From: Halichoerus grypus
Lineage: Eukaryota; Chordata; Mammalia; Carnivora; Phocidae
Direction of reading: 5' to 3'
NCBI RefSeq assembly: GCF_964656455.1
Contig: NC_135714.1
Location: forward strand, 126,908,131-126,972,130
DNA: 64,000 nt
Shown here: positions 33,982-45,360 of the stretch, one piece after another
Position numbering within the stretch: position 1 is the first letter of the stretch
How the letters are laid out: the number at the start of each line of letters is the position of its first letter
The notes under the pieces: generated by a model
Told to the model about the DNA's origin: nothing
What the model saw: only the letters and a program-made list of their open reading frames with translations
Database searches by the model: none
Program-made: the position numbers and the translations under genes

Positions 33982-34250
33982 AACCAAACCATTAGAGTAA
34001 AGAGAGAGGTGAGATATAATCCCTCTACCTGCTTCTAGGTTGGGTGACACCAAAGTCATCCTGAATTCACTGATTGTGCAGTCTCAGATTCCTGCTTTCT
34101 CCATACCCAGAGAAGGGAGGGTAGTTGTCTCCATTTTCCAGGGTTAACTATGATACTATTTAAACCTGGGGATAGAATAAAATCAGCCTTTCTCTTTTCT
34201 TTTCCCTTGTCATGAAACCAGCTCCTCAATTTTGAGGAAAGTTAAGATCT

Positions 34251-34492
34251 TAGTTGTTGTTGTTGTTTTAGAGAGGGGGGAAGGACAGAGGGAGAAGGAG
34301 AGAGAGAATCTTAAGCAGGCTCCATTGTTGTTTTGAGGGGGAGGGCAGAGGAAGAAGGAGAGAGAGAATCTTAAGCAGGCTCCACACGCAGCATGGAGCC
34401 CCACATGGGGCTCAATCTCATGACCCTAAGATCATGACCTGAGCCAAAATCAAGAGTCAGATATTTAACCGACTGAGCCACCCAGGTGCCCC
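34251..34492 (-). mobile_element. Can-SINE with internal 60-bp duplication
   Basis: Minus-strand SINE ending 'gagccacccaggtgcccc', flanked by 'taagatct' at 34243-34250 and 34493-34500. The GA-rich part is duplicated: 34281-34324 and 34341-34384 match at 40 of 44 bases at an exact 60-bp offset, and both units end 'aatcttaagcaggctcca'. Frames across it are SINE sequence, not genes. Confidence 0.9.
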
Positions 34493-34499
34493 TAAGATC

Positions 34500-34860
34500 T
34501 GCTTTATCTGCTCCTTTAAGCAACATCAGAAGTGAAAACAAATTTGTTCCTCCTTATTTTCACATGCAAAACACATATGATATATTATTTTCTTCAGTAG
34601 AGCTCATCAGGGGTCATGTCAAACACTGCATAATTTGGTATATTTCTTCAAGTAGTCTTATTACAGTCATAACAGCAAGCCAATATCGCCTTTGTTCTTC
34701 TGCATTTTCTCCTGAATACATAGGATTTCTATTTGTTAAAATTTCTTAAATGTAAAGAACCAGGACTGGGGGGTGATATCTGATTTTAATACAAAGCAAG
34801 GTTACTTCCTCCCCACAGAAATTTTCTTGAGTTTGGTCTCATCATCACCCTCATCATCAT
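34500..34860. other. Unassigned sequence
   Basis: An 87-codon plus-strand frame (34486-34749) begins within the SINE end and has no recognised features. Nothing else seen. Confidence 0.5.
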
Positions 34861-34864
34861 CGCA

Positions 34865-35115
34865 GTTAACACTAATATAGCACTTATGATGTACTAGGCA
34901 TTGAAAGGATTTTTCAATTATTAACTCATTTAAGCTGTAAAACTTCCCTGCAACACAGATACTATTTACCCACTTTCCCGATGAGAAAGCTGAAGCTCAG
35001 AGACGTTGAGTAACTAGTCCAAAGTCATGTGACTATTACAAGTGCTGGAGTTGGGATTTGAACCAGGCAACCTAACACCTTAGTCCGTAGAGCTCTTATC
35101 CTCTGAGCTATAACT
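34865..35115 (-). mobile_element. MIR
   Basis: Antisense MIR in full order: 'tatagcacttatgatgtactaggcattg', 'actcatttaagctgtaaaact', 'ccgatgagaaagctgaagctcagagacgttgagtaac', 'tgggatttgaaccaggcaacct'. One of the best-preserved MIRs in the window. Confidence 0.92.
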
Positions 35116-35347
35116 TTTGTCACCAACTATAACAAATACATGCACTTCAACTGCTATTTTTCATTAAATTTCTTGTTTTCTTTCTTGAGTCTTGTTTGGT
35201 TATATGAAGTTCTATGATTAAGTGGTAATTAAGGGATTTTTCAGACACACCAATGGCTTGTCGGTTTGATAAAACTCTGGTGTTTATGTTGTCTCAGATT
35301 TCCCCCCAATTCTTAAGTTTTTTATGTCTCAGGGAAAATAATTCTGT

Positions 35348-35543
35348 CTTTTTTTTTAATTTTATTTATTCATTTGACAGAGATAGATACAGCGAGAGAG
35401 GGAACACAAGCAGGGGGAGTGGGAGAGGGAGAAGCAGGCTTCCCGCAGAGCGGGGAGCCCAATGTGGGGCTCGATCCCAGGACTCTGGGATCATGACCTG
35501 AGGTGAAGGCAGACGCTTAACATCTGAGCCACCCAGGCGCCCT
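35348..35543 (-). mobile_element. Can-SINE, minus strand
   Basis: Complete, ending 'gagccacccaggcgccct'. TSD 'ataattctgt' at 35338-35347 and 35544-35553, with the T-run continuing the match. The plus-strand frame at 35253-35501 runs through it and is not a gene. Confidence 0.95.
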
Positions 35544-36213
35544 ATAATTCTGTTTCTTACTTGCTGATAGATATCATGACCATATAAATGAAGATATAGT
35601 AATTTTAAAGAGAACCATAGAAAATTTATTCAGGTATGTTTCAGCATTTGAAAATAGTCAAATAATTAAAACATTGGTAAGATGTAAATTGACGGCAACA
35701 TGTCTTAGGAAGGAGTCTGTGTATCAGAAATCTTTCCCTCTTACAGGCAGCAATGGGCACACAAGCCTCATATGACACAGGAATATGTTTGCTTGATGAC
35801 TTACCAGATCCAGCGCCAGGTCTGGTTTATGAGAATGGCCCTGTCTGTTGCTATGTAGATGATGAATTATAATAAGTGTGTTCAAGGACATTAGATAACA
35901 TCAGCAGAGACAGAGAATATCTACTATACAGTGTAAAAGAAAGTTGCAAACATTTCTGGTTAATAAGAAGATATTTTTAGGGAAGGTATTACTTCATCTT
36001 TCTGTCCTTTAATCTTTAACTATTTGAAAATTAGACAATCAATTCTTTTGTTATTAAATTAGCTTTTCAAATCTACATCTTAGTATAAAAGTGGCTACAG
36101 TTAGATGATAGCTATGCTTGATTTCACTTCATACCCTTTATTTTCTTTCAATTTATTTTCATCAAACAGCGTATTGAATGAATGCATTTCACAAAACAGT
36201 AGTTGTTGAATGC

Positions 36214-36261
36214 TGTGTATGTGTGTGTGTCTGTGCGTGTGTGTGTGTGTGTGTGTGTGTG
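36214..36261. repeat. (TG)n microsatellite
   Basis: About 48 bp of TG units, interrupted by TA, TC and CG steps in the 5' half and perfect in the last 24 bp. Confidence 0.95.
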
Positions 36262-39200
36262 AAGCACATCTAGGAACAAACTTGTGTTTCAGGGTGGAAA
36301 CTTGGCATTCCAAGTTTCAGTCAGAATTATTTTTTATGACTTAGTTACAAACCCACAAAAACATGGCTTTATAATGTAAATGCTGACATAACCTTTACAT
36401 ATACCCAGCAATAAATCAAGGTGCTATAATATATCACATTTAAAAAGTCAAAATAGGTAAAAATACTGAGTTAACGTTTGTTGAGAGAAAGAGAAAAGTT
36501 AAACACTTCCAGTTTCAGTTTTGAATGAAATACAGACCCTTTTATGTATCTTCCATAAAAAAATAAAATGTGAAGTGATCATCATGTATAAGTGAAATTA
36601 ATATCAAGAATGCTCTCTATGGGAAATAAAAGATACTTCAATTAGGGGTTTACTATTTTCTAATCCAAAAGCAAATCCATGAATGCCATTGAAAGTTACT
36701 TCCCTAAGGAATTAAATTTCAGTCACATATGTTCTGCTGGAGATTGAAAAGGTATTCAGTTCTCACTGAGTACTGTGGAAGGCTAAGGAGTTTGTGGACT
36801 CAAAGGGAATATCATGCCAGCAGATTTCTCATTGAACACTTGATGTCATGTGTCATCTGACACTGGCTTTTCCATCAGGTCATTTCAGGATAAGGTACTA
36901 CTGAAAAAGCATAACCGACTTAGCTGGTGAAGTGCTGACAAGTTTCAGGGGTTTGGCTGGCATTCCAAAATTTATTTGAGTTAATTTTCATTCTCATTGG
37001 CCGGCAAAGCTCAGTGAAAACTGGGTTTTCAGGGAACACTTTCATTACTTCCTGATTGTACAGGTATCAGAAACACCACAAGAAAAGTACTTGAGAGACG
37101 GGTTTTTATAGGAATAATGTGCTTCAGGTAAGGAAGAACTTTCTGTTAGAAGGTACAAAGAGTATCTGGTTTGTGTTTTTTGTAACAGGGCAACTGCAAG
37201 CAGCCGTATTTACCAAAGCGAGTGTAATTGGTGTGCTGATGCTTGTTCCTGGACATTATTTGGAATTTATACTTTCTACAGTAGGTTCCAAAGAATTCTC
37301 ATTGATTGGTTAAATAGGTAGAAGGCACCAACAGATAAAATCAATTCAACACAGCACTGAATCTGCAGAAATTTTAGTTGTATTTTTAAATTTAATAGGT
37401 GATGATTGAATGGAGACAGTGTTAGGCTAAGTAGAAAATACCACATTTTACTGAATCTTAGGGCCCAAGGGCTACAGGACATTATAAATGATATAATGAT
37501 TCTCAAATTTCCATATATTCTATCTCACCATTTGCAATGAAAAAGCCTGTATTATCTTCTAAGAATAAAATGTATATACTTAAAATATTTTGCTTCTGGT
37601 TTATTAATGGTATTGGAAAGCCCATGTTCTGCTTAGACCAATCTGTGGTAGCGTACCACTGTACCGGTGAGTTTGGTTGGGTTTTTAGGGGAGAGTTTGA
37701 TAGTACATGTAAAAATAATAGCTAAGTGGAAAAGAAAGAACCAACTTGGTTAGTGGCTGGGCAAAGAGAAACATTCCTACTACTGGATTTGTTAAAAGAT
37801 TTGAGAATGCAGTTTAATTCTGGAAGCCTAGTTGAGGGCTCTAGCTGCCTCTTAAGGAAATTTTAAATCCCAAGGATCTCATCCCTGAAGCATGACAGAA
37901 GCTAATCTGTTGCACCTACCTGCTCCAGGAGAAAAGGGGGAAGGCAGCAAGGAGTCCCCTACCCACTGATGGCTCATTTCAAGCTGGCATAGGCTATTTA
38001 CCCTACTGCTAGGCCTGACTTCCTGTGTGCCAAAAAAAGAAGGGTAGCAAGGCTCTGGTCCTCTGACATGTAAAGCAAAAATTTATAGAACAAGTGGGAA
38101 AGACTTGCTTTCAGTGGATACAGGAAGACAAAGAAGGAAGCAATACATGCCCATTTCTTCTCAAGACACAGTAAAACTACCCTCTGTTAAATGTGGTGCC
38201 AAAGATGCTAACTTTTGTCCAATCAGATTGGAATATATTCCTTCCACAGGGCAGCGGGAGGAGCTGAAGCCCAGACAGAGATTCCCTTCTCTATGGGCAG
38301 AGATGGGAATGCAGCAAGAAGGGGGAGAAAAGTTCTTCTTCAATGCCACACTTCCCTTCTGCGCATGGAATCCTTTGCATAATTTCTACACCAAGTGACT
38401 ATCCAGAATTTGCCTGAATATCTCCAGAGGCTGGACATTACTTCAGCGTGATTCAGGATGCTGATAGCAAGTTCTTATATGGAAGCCAACTTGCCCCATG
38501 ACTTCTGCCATGTATGTTGGTGTTTCCATTGGAGCAGCAAAAAGCTGGTCTAATTATATAACTCATTCTAGATATTTGAGACAGTTATCTCTCTCCACAC
38601 AGCCCTCCTGACCTCCAAACACCATGTCTATCCATGAAATCCAAGAGAGAAGTAGGAAGAATTTTCCATAAATGTAAGGATACTTAAAATCAGTTTCCTC
38701 TTAAGAGCACTTTCCCTTATATTATATTGTGGAGAAGTCCAGCTTAGAGACTATGGGAGAAGTAACACTGATTGGCAGGGCCCCCAGTGGCACTGTGGGG
38801 AATGTGTCGTGCGTCTTTTTTCCTCTCACTACACAGCAGTGAAGGCTCCTGTCCCTTCTGTGTGTCTTCTTTTGCCTCTGCTCTTAAAAGTGAAATTCTG
38901 CATAGTTGGGAGGACTGGTGCAGAGTTAAGACTCGTAGAGCCAAGAAAATAAAGAGTCAGATGTCCCAGCAGCTTTCAGTGCGTCCTGATTCTCACCACC
39001 CCCAGAGCAACCATGAAAGTAGGAGGGACCAGATGAAGACATTTAAAAATTGGTTCTGCTCCACAGTGATCCAGAGCAAGCTGGGGCTCGGCTGCTTTGA
39101 GGTGGTTTGAGAAGCTTCTCTCTGGGGTTGGGACATTAACGTGGCAGTTCTACTTCCCCTTTGAAGCCTCCCTGACTCACCCCAAAAAATAAAACTTTTT

Positions 39201-40081
39201 CTTTTTTTAAAACATATTTAACTTAACATACAATCTAATGAAACCAAATTCCATGGAAATCCAACAGAAGTATATATTCAGCATAGCCATGGCCAACTTC
39301 TGGTCTTTAGCACGGATCTGTAACGAGGGAAGTGTGTGGGTGTTTGTGTCGGATCCGTGCCATTCATTGGGTCTACAGTAAGATCTGTGTGAGTTAAGAA
39401 TTTCATTTATCCCATACGTTACAAGGGGAGAAAGGAAGTGCACTTATGTGCAGTGTTAAGAAACAAACAAAACAAAACAAAACCCCCTACAGTGTAAAGA
39501 CCCACATTTTTAAAACTGTGTACCAGCTGCTGGAGAGTGGATTATACAAACTTGGGATCTGAGGTGGATCTGAGATGACATATACATTGCTACATGGTCA
39601 CTTATGTAACAATCATTTTGGTGGGGAATTACCTACTGAGGACTTTGCATGACTATTAAAGAAACATTTATAGAAAACTCCAAGTGTGACATGAAATGTA
39701 GATAAAGCAAAATTGCTCTTTAGCACCTGAATATGACTTGGCAAAGAGTGAACCTCTGTAATCACCTGGTAGGAATCTAAGATCTTCCAAGTTCTTTAGT
39801 AACCTTGGGAATACGTTAAGATCGTCAGGGTTTGTCACAAGGTAAGCATTGAGTGGATAAGGTTGAAAGAGCATTAGATTAAACTTCCTTTATTTCTTTA
39901 TCATTACATCACAAAAATGTCTGTGTTCCTGGCCAAATACATTACGAAAAAAATAAAAGAGGAAACTCTAAATAATGATTGATAAAATGCCAAGCAATTT
40001 CAGAACTTTGTTGACATTTGCTCTTTTGAATTGTATCCTAATGCCTATATGGCATATAACTCTAAAGTTATGTAACTTGAA

Positions 40082-40129
40082 AACAACAACAACAACAACC
40101 ACAACAACAACAACAGCAGCAGCAACAAA
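40082..40129. repeat. (CAA)n/(CAG)n trinucleotide tract
   Basis: About 12 CAA units with one CCA change, then three CAG units, then CAA. The plus-strand frame across it gives a threonine run and is not a supported gene. Confidence 0.93.
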
Positions 40130-40339
40130 CCCCTCAAAACATACCAGGCAAACTATGCATTATTTCCTTTGGAACAGGAATGATAGCACTTAATGGAATA
40201 ATAGCACTTAACCCAATAATTCCAAAATTGTTCAAAACCATTGCTATACTGTCTCTCTGCAAGTATCTAATCTTGAAAAAGTTCCACCCACATTGCTTTG
40301 AATGTCAGTGTGCCTGGGCCTTACAGTTTGGCACATGCA

Positions 40340-40470
40340 TCTTCTCTAGCATCCTCATTATAGAGAAACTTCATCTAGAAAGTTCAAGTGATTTGTCTAA
40401 AGTCACAGAAAGCTAGGACCAGAACCAAGATCTGTTTTCCAGGATAATATTTTTGTCACAATATCCTTCT
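40340..40470 (-). mobile_element. MIR fragment
   Basis: 'catcctcattatagagaaact', 'agttcaagtgatttgtctaaagtcacagaaagctaggaccagaaccaagatctg' follows antisense MIR. Confidence 0.75.
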
Positions 40471-40574
40471 GCCTTTTTCCCTCGTGGGTGGACTTAATTT
40501 TTGGAAAAAAAAAGAGAAAAAAAAGCATAAGTTATTCAAAGACAAGTCTAGTGAATAAGATGGATGATCAGCTC

Positions 40575-40665
40575 AGTGCAATGCAGCAAACATTCATTGG
40601 GCACCAACTACATACAAGGCATTCTGACAAGTGCTGCATAGGATAAAAGAGATTTTACAGTGTGG
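40575..40665. repeat. Old L2/MIR-like fragment
   Basis: 'aaacattcattgggcaccaactacatacaaggcattctgacaagtgctgca' matches the widespread 'ttgagcacctactatgtgccaggca' end shared by L2 and related old repeats in antisense. Too short to assign. Confidence 0.55.
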
Positions 40666-40740
40666 GGCATGACCTTAAATTAACTCTAATAGATGGATCT
40701 GAAAAATGAGCTGTGATTACAGTATAATTGAGAGCAGTTT

Positions 40741-40933
40741 TTTTTTTAAAGATTTTATTTATTTGATAGAGAGAAACACAGCGAGAGAGGGAACACAAGC
40801 AGGGGGAGTGGGAGAGGGAGAAGCAGGCTCCCCACAGAGCAGGGAGCCCGATGCGGGGCTTGATCCCAGGACCCTGGGATCATGACCTGAGCCGAAGGCA
40901 GACGCTCGATCGACTGAGCCACCCAAGTGCCCC
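40741..40933 (-). mobile_element. Can-SINE, young, minus strand
   Basis: Complete minus-strand element ending 'gactgagccacccaagtgcccc'. Perfect 11-bp TSD 'gagagcagttt' at 40730-40740 and 40934-40944. Confidence 0.96.
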
Positions 40934-40944
40934 GAGAGCAGTTT

Positions 40945-41569
40945 CCTTAAGTTCCCATTTCTGTATTATATCCTTTCAATCAATAGGTTTGGATTTATAA
41001 AACAACAGAGAAAGCATCTACTTTAGTTAAGTACCTATTTGTTGTGCCCTTTTGCAAATTCACCATGACAGGATTGGAATGAATAAAATTATTAGCTTAT
41101 GAAAAACATTATGAGCCTTTAAAATGAAAGTGGGACCCAACATTTTAGGTAAGAGTACAATTATTATTTTCTGTAAAAACTGTTAGAATTTTTAGAATAT
41201 TTATGTACTGCCAAGTTGCTATGTGGATACCTTTGGGGAAGCGAAATCAACACATCCAATCTGTGGTGACAGACCTTTAATCAATCTTGTGCTATTCTAA
41301 AGTCTTTCAAATATGGTCAGCTCCTAAACTTGCTGCTTTTTAAAATCCTGAAATAAAGATAACAAATACTCTATTAATCTAATCTGTCTGTTTCCATTAA
41401 TTTACATTATGGTGAAATAACTGTCCTAGAAGCACAAGTTCATTTTCTACATCTTTGGTTTATGTAACAAAATAAATGTCTTTTCATAAGAATATCTTAC
41501 TATGGACCTGTCATCAGTTGAGTTTTGAGTTAGTTTTCCAGTAATAATGTTTGTTTGGGAGATTAATAG
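40945..41569. other. Unassigned AT-rich sequence
   Basis: No gene, RNA or named repeat recognised. Confidence 0.6.
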
Positions 41570-41785
41570 TTGTTGAACATACATTAGATGTCTGGCACAT
41601 TTTATAAACTATTAATTGCACCATTTGTACATTTAATCCTCATAATAACTTCCTGAAGTAAGTGTTACTAAGTAAGGACACTGAGGCTCAGAGAGGCTAC
41701 ATAAATCACCTAAATTCACAGAATGAGAAAATAGGTGTGCTGAGATTCAAGCTCAGATCTGAGGGTTGCTAAGCTGTGTTCTCAC
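41570..41785 (-). mobile_element. MIR
   Basis: Antisense MIR: 'ctggcacattttataaac', 'acatttaatcctcataataacttcctgaagtaag', 'gacactgaggctcagagaggctacataaatcacc', 'gctgagattcaagctcagatctg'. Confidence 0.92.
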
Positions 41786-41789
41786 TGCA

Positions 41790-42332
41790 TTATCTATACA
41801 TGCTTCTTGAAATCAGAGTGCTATGTGACCTTTCCCTTTTATAATCAAGGTGTAATTGCATGATGCCTGACCTTGGGGGAGGAGGAAGTTGAGCATAAGT
41901 GGTAGAGAAAGAAACTAGGAACTTCCAAAGCCAGTCCTTGGCCTCCCACATTGCCCTGAAAGAACTCTGAAGGATATATATGCATAGAAGAACATGTCCA
42001 GCAGACATGAATGCTTTATTAATATCGTGTCTTTTCCCACACAGTTTTGTGCATTTTCTTGGGGATCTAAGCTGGGCTTTATGAGGAGCCTCCAAACTCT
42101 TGTTGAGGCCAGAAGCCATCCAAGTTTTCTCCTTTTTTTCCTCTGCCTCTCTTTGGTTCCCTCTTGGCTTCTGAGGGGAAATGGAGTAGAGAAGAGGGTA
42201 CTTATTCTTCAATGAGGACAGGGCTATTTTACCATACAGGGAGGAAGCAAATTTAGAGACAAGTGTTTGTGTTCTTTCCAAGAGAGCAAATCCTAGAGCC
42301 CTGTACTCCCCAGTCCTTGACTTCTGGCACAC
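41790..42332 (-). CDS. Longest open frame in the window, unrecognised (180 codons)
   Basis: An uninterrupted 180-codon ATG-to-stop frame on the minus strand, the longest in the window and outside any repeat I recognise. The product would be basic and rich in serine and leucine, with a lysine/glutamate-rich stretch (REAEEKKEKTW), a proline run (LPPPPRSG), and neither a clear signal peptide nor a membrane segment. I recognise no domain. A 73-codon frame overlaps on the other strand. With 64 kb read in six frames, one frame this long can arise by chance, and no splice structure, promoter or polyadenylation context supports it. I list it as a hypothetical and think it is more likely non-coding. 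Confidence 0.15.
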   Translation of the reverse strand: MCQKSRTGEYRALGFALLERTQTLVSKFASSLYGKIALSSLKNKYPLLYSISPQKPRGNQREAEEKKEKTWMASGLNKSLEAPHKAQLRSPRKCTKLCGKRHDINKAFMSAGHVLLCIYILQSSFRAMWEAKDWLWKFLVSFSTTYAQLPPPPRSGIMQLHLDYKRERSHSTLISRSMYR

Positions 42333-42395
42333 TCAAATTTTGATTCCCATCCAACCTTGTGAAAATTTTTAGCCCAAGGACCAAAAAATGTTCTT

Positions 42396-42604
42396 TTTAA
42401 AAAAAAATTTAAAGATTTCATTTATTTATTTGAGAGATAGAGTGTAAGAGAGAGAGAGAGAGCACAAGCAAGGGCAGAAGGAGAGGGAGAAGCAGGATCC
42501 CCTGCTGAGCAGGGAGCCTGAAGCAGGGCTCGGTCCCAGGACTCCGGGATCATGACCTGAGCCGAAGGCAGACCCTTAACTGACTGAGCCACCCAGGTGC
42601 CACT
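42396..42604 (-). mobile_element. Can-SINE, minus strand
   Basis: A-tail, 'tttgagagatagagtgtaag', GA repeats, 'ctcggtcccaggactccggg' and end 'gagccacccaggtgcc'. TSD 'ccaaaaaatgttctt' (42381-42395) and 'ccccaaaatgttctt' (42605-42619), 13/15. The minus-strand frame at 42422-42637 is SINE. Confidence 0.94.
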
Positions 42605-42619
42605 CCCCAAAATGTTCTT

Positions 42620-43465
42620 GTCTCTCAAAACATCCATAGCAGATGGATTAAGGATAGTGGAAACAGAAATAGGCTAGTACAGAGGCTATTAGTTTCTCTT
42701 AGCTATGAAGGAGCGGTATACATTGACTTGAAGGATATCTAGCTCATGATGCTATCTTTATCCAGTGCCCTAATCTTCTGAGTTAACCAGCCTAGATCTA
42801 CCTTAAGGTTAGGTGAAATCATTTCAATAGAGACAAGGATAAAAGAAGTGTATAAGAATCACATCTGACCATATCCTTTCTGCCGTTGGTGGAGATGACT
42901 TGACGTGCAATCTGAGAGCAAGTATCTTCAAAGAAAAGAATCACTCACAAAATGCCTGAAACAAGTATTTTCTAAATCTGTGGCTAATGAATACAATAAT
43001 TATGGTAGTTCTATTTTTTCCTCAAACCTATCACTAAGTTTATGCCAAACTTCCAAACACATATTAAATCCAACTGATTAGCCCATAAGGATAGTTTCCA
43101 ATCTATATTGTGTAAACAGGGCTTTATATGCATGTGGTTCTATGAAGCTAGGCCCATCTTTTCCATATATAAGGATGGAGCTTCATTTATTGTCCTAGTC
43201 AGAATAGACAAATAAGCACGGGTAAAGAGTTTTAAAGATGTCTTGATGACTTGAGGTAATTCTGGAATAAAATACCTATTTGAACACCAACAAATAAATA
43301 TAACTATTTTATCACCACATATAAGCAAGTTTTCATTGCTCCTTATATTTTACTTCCTATTGGTGTGATATTCAAGAATGTGCTTAATATTTTTATTTTG
43401 TAAAACCTAAGTGTGGCAAATACTATTATTTTGTTGTCCAAAAGCTATAGTCTCTCCCTGGCTAA
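42620..43465. other. Unassigned AT-rich sequence
   Basis: No gene or named repeat recognised between the SINE and the antisense L1. Confidence 0.6.
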
Positions 43466-45215
43466 CAAAATCTTTTTAATTGTAACCATCCTAATGAGTG
43501 TGAGTGGTATCATTTTTGTCTCTTTGATTTGCATTTCTCTGAAAGTTATGTTGGGAACTTTTCATAGCTTGTTGGCCATTTTTCTATCATCTTTGGAGAA
43601 ATGTCTATTGAGGTCCTTTTTCCATTTTGAATTGGGGTTTTGTTGTTGACTTGTAAAAGTTCCTTATATAATCTGAATATTAACTCATTATCAGATTTAT
43701 GATTTGCAAGTATTTTCTCCCATTCAATAGATTGCTTACTCTTATTGTTGATTGTATTCTTTGGTGCACAGAAGTTTTAATTTAGATGTAGTCCCATTTG
43801 TCTATTTTTTATTTTGTTGTCTGTGCTTCTGGTAAAGCATCCAAGAGATCACTGCCAAATCCAATGTCATGAAGCCTTTCCTCTGTGTTTTCTTCTAGGA
43901 GTTTTTATAGTTTTAGGTCTTATGTTTAGGTCTTTAATTCATTTTGAGTTATTATTATTATTATTTTTTTGTATATGGAGTAAGGTAAGGATCCAACTTC
44001 ATTCTTTGGCATATGGATATCCAGTTTTCCTAACAAGAAAATGTATTTGTTGAAGATACTGTCCTTTCCCATTGAGTTGCCTTGGCACCCTTGTCAAAGA
44101 TCATTTGACCATATATATGAGGGTTTATTTTTGAGATTTTTATTCTATTCCATTGGTTTATATGTCTGTCTTTATGCCAGTACCACACTACTTTGATTAT
44201 TGTAGCTTTGTAATATGTTTTTAAATCAAGAACTGTAAAATCTCAAACTTTGTTCTTCTTTAACATTGTTTGGCTATTTGCGGATTGCATATGAAATTGC
44301 ATATAAATTTTAAGATGGGTTTTTCTATTTCTGCAAGAAATGCCAGTGGGATTTAATTAGGGATTTCATTGAATATGTAAATCACTTTGGGTAGTATAAT
44401 GGACAGAATTGTGTCTCCCCAGAATTCATACATTGAAGCCCTACTAAATTTGGAGTAAGGGCTTTAAAGAGGTAATTAAGGGTAAATGAGGTCATAAGGG
44501 TAGAGTTCTAATCCAGTATGACTAGTGTCCTTATAAGAAGAAGAGACCCCAGGAATGCATGGGCATAGACAAAAGGTCATTTGAGAACACAACAAAAAGG
44601 TGACCATCTGCAAGGCGAGAGAGGCCTCAGGAGAAACCAAACTTGCCCACACCTTGATCTTGGGCTTCCAGTCTCTAGAACTGTGACAAAATTAATTTTC
44701 GTAGTTTAAGTCACCCAGTCTGTGGTAATTTATTACAGTAGCCCTACCAGACTGATACAGGAAGTACTGACATTTTGACAGTATTAAGTCTTCTAATCTA
44801 TGAACAAGGTATATCTTTCCATTTATGTGTGTCTTATTTAATTTCTTTCAATAATGCTTTGTAGTTTTCCGTGTACAAGTCTTTTGCCTCCTTGGCATTC
44901 TTTTTGATGCTGTTGTAAAAGGAATTATTTTATTACTTTCCTATTGGGATTGTTCATTGTTAGTATAAAGAATAAAACTGAACTTTGAGTGTTCATTTGT
45001 ATCTTGCAATTTTGCTGAATTTGTTTATTATTTCTAAGGGTTTTTGGGTAGAATCTTTAAGGTTTTTAAGATCATATCATCTGTGAACAGAGCTAATTTC
45101 ACTTCTTCCTTTCCAATATGGATATCATTTATTTCTTTTTTTTTCCTAATTGCTCTGGCAAAGACTTCCTGTACTATGTAGAATAGAAGTGGTGAGAGCA
45201 GGCATTATTTATGGT
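43466..45215 (-). mobile_element. L1 ORF2 fragment, minus strand, split by an LTR
   Basis: Antisense L1 ORF2. The C-terminal region ('atttgcatttctctgaaagttatg', 'cttatataatctgaatatta', 'atttgcaagtattttctcccat') runs through 'cctaacaagaaaatgtatttg' to 44396. It resumes at 44762 with 'actgacattttgacagtattaag' and goes on to the RT core, where the complement of 45068-45090 encodes FTDDMI, the RT catalytic motif with both aspartates (codons at 45076-45081). Both L1 ends are truncated. Plus-strand frames here (43413-43649, 43814-44053) are antisense L1 shadows. Confidence 0.9.
44397..44761 (+). mobile_element. Solo LTR, MaLR (MLT1-like)
   Basis: About 365 bp: 'aatggacagaattgtgtctcccc', 'gggctttaaagaggtaattaaggg', 'aatgaggtcataagggtagag', 'gtccttataagaagaagagacc', 'ctcaggagaaaccaaacttgc', 'ccttgatcttgggcttccagtctctagaactgtgac', 'gtcacccagtctgtggtaatttatta', 'ccagactgatacag'. 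This is an ERVL-MaLR type LTR; the subfamily is uncertain. It interrupts the antisense L1 at 'gggtagta', with 'gaagtac' on the other side, giving a probable eroded 5-bp target duplication. Confidence 0.8.
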
Positions 45216-45234
45216 TTTATAAGTCTCTCTCTTG

Positions 45235-45360
45235 CGCTAGACTAGACCCAAAACTCTTGAAAGTAGGGATGAGTCTTATTTATGCTTATATCTTCAGCGC
45301 CTGGCATTGACTAGTATATATTTAATATATTTCTCTAGAGAAAATTAAAGAATGAATAAA
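45235..45360 (+). mobile_element. LINE L2 3' end
   Basis: 'actagacccaaaactcttgaaagtagggatgagtcttatttatgc', 'ttcagcgcctggcattgact' and the closing 'aaagaatgaataaat' follow the L2 3' terminus. Confidence 0.75.

Larger units (their letters stand above)
32916..34242. other. Unassigned sequence with a small tandem repeat and a hairpin
   Basis: No gene-like frame: the two minus-strand frames at 33264-33482 and 33479-33661 are under 75 codons and unrecognised. It contains the 23-bp triple repeat and the 16-bp-stem hairpin listed separately. Confidence 0.5.
35555..40335. other. Long unassigned stretch, probably single-copy
   Basis: Almost 5 kb without a SINE, L1 or DNA transposon that I recognise, apart from a (TG)n tract (36214-36261) and a (CAA)n tract (40082-40129). 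Open frames reach 112 codons (38772-39110 plus) but none resembles a known protein, and opposite-strand frames of similar length overlap them. A weak inverted repeat 'gcacggatc'/'gatccgtgc' lies at 39310-39318 and 39352-39360. Confidence 0.55.

Noticed and set aside
38772..39110. 112-codon plus-strand frame
   Set aside because: It has no domain, a similar-length frame on the opposite strand overlaps, and there is no splice or promoter context.
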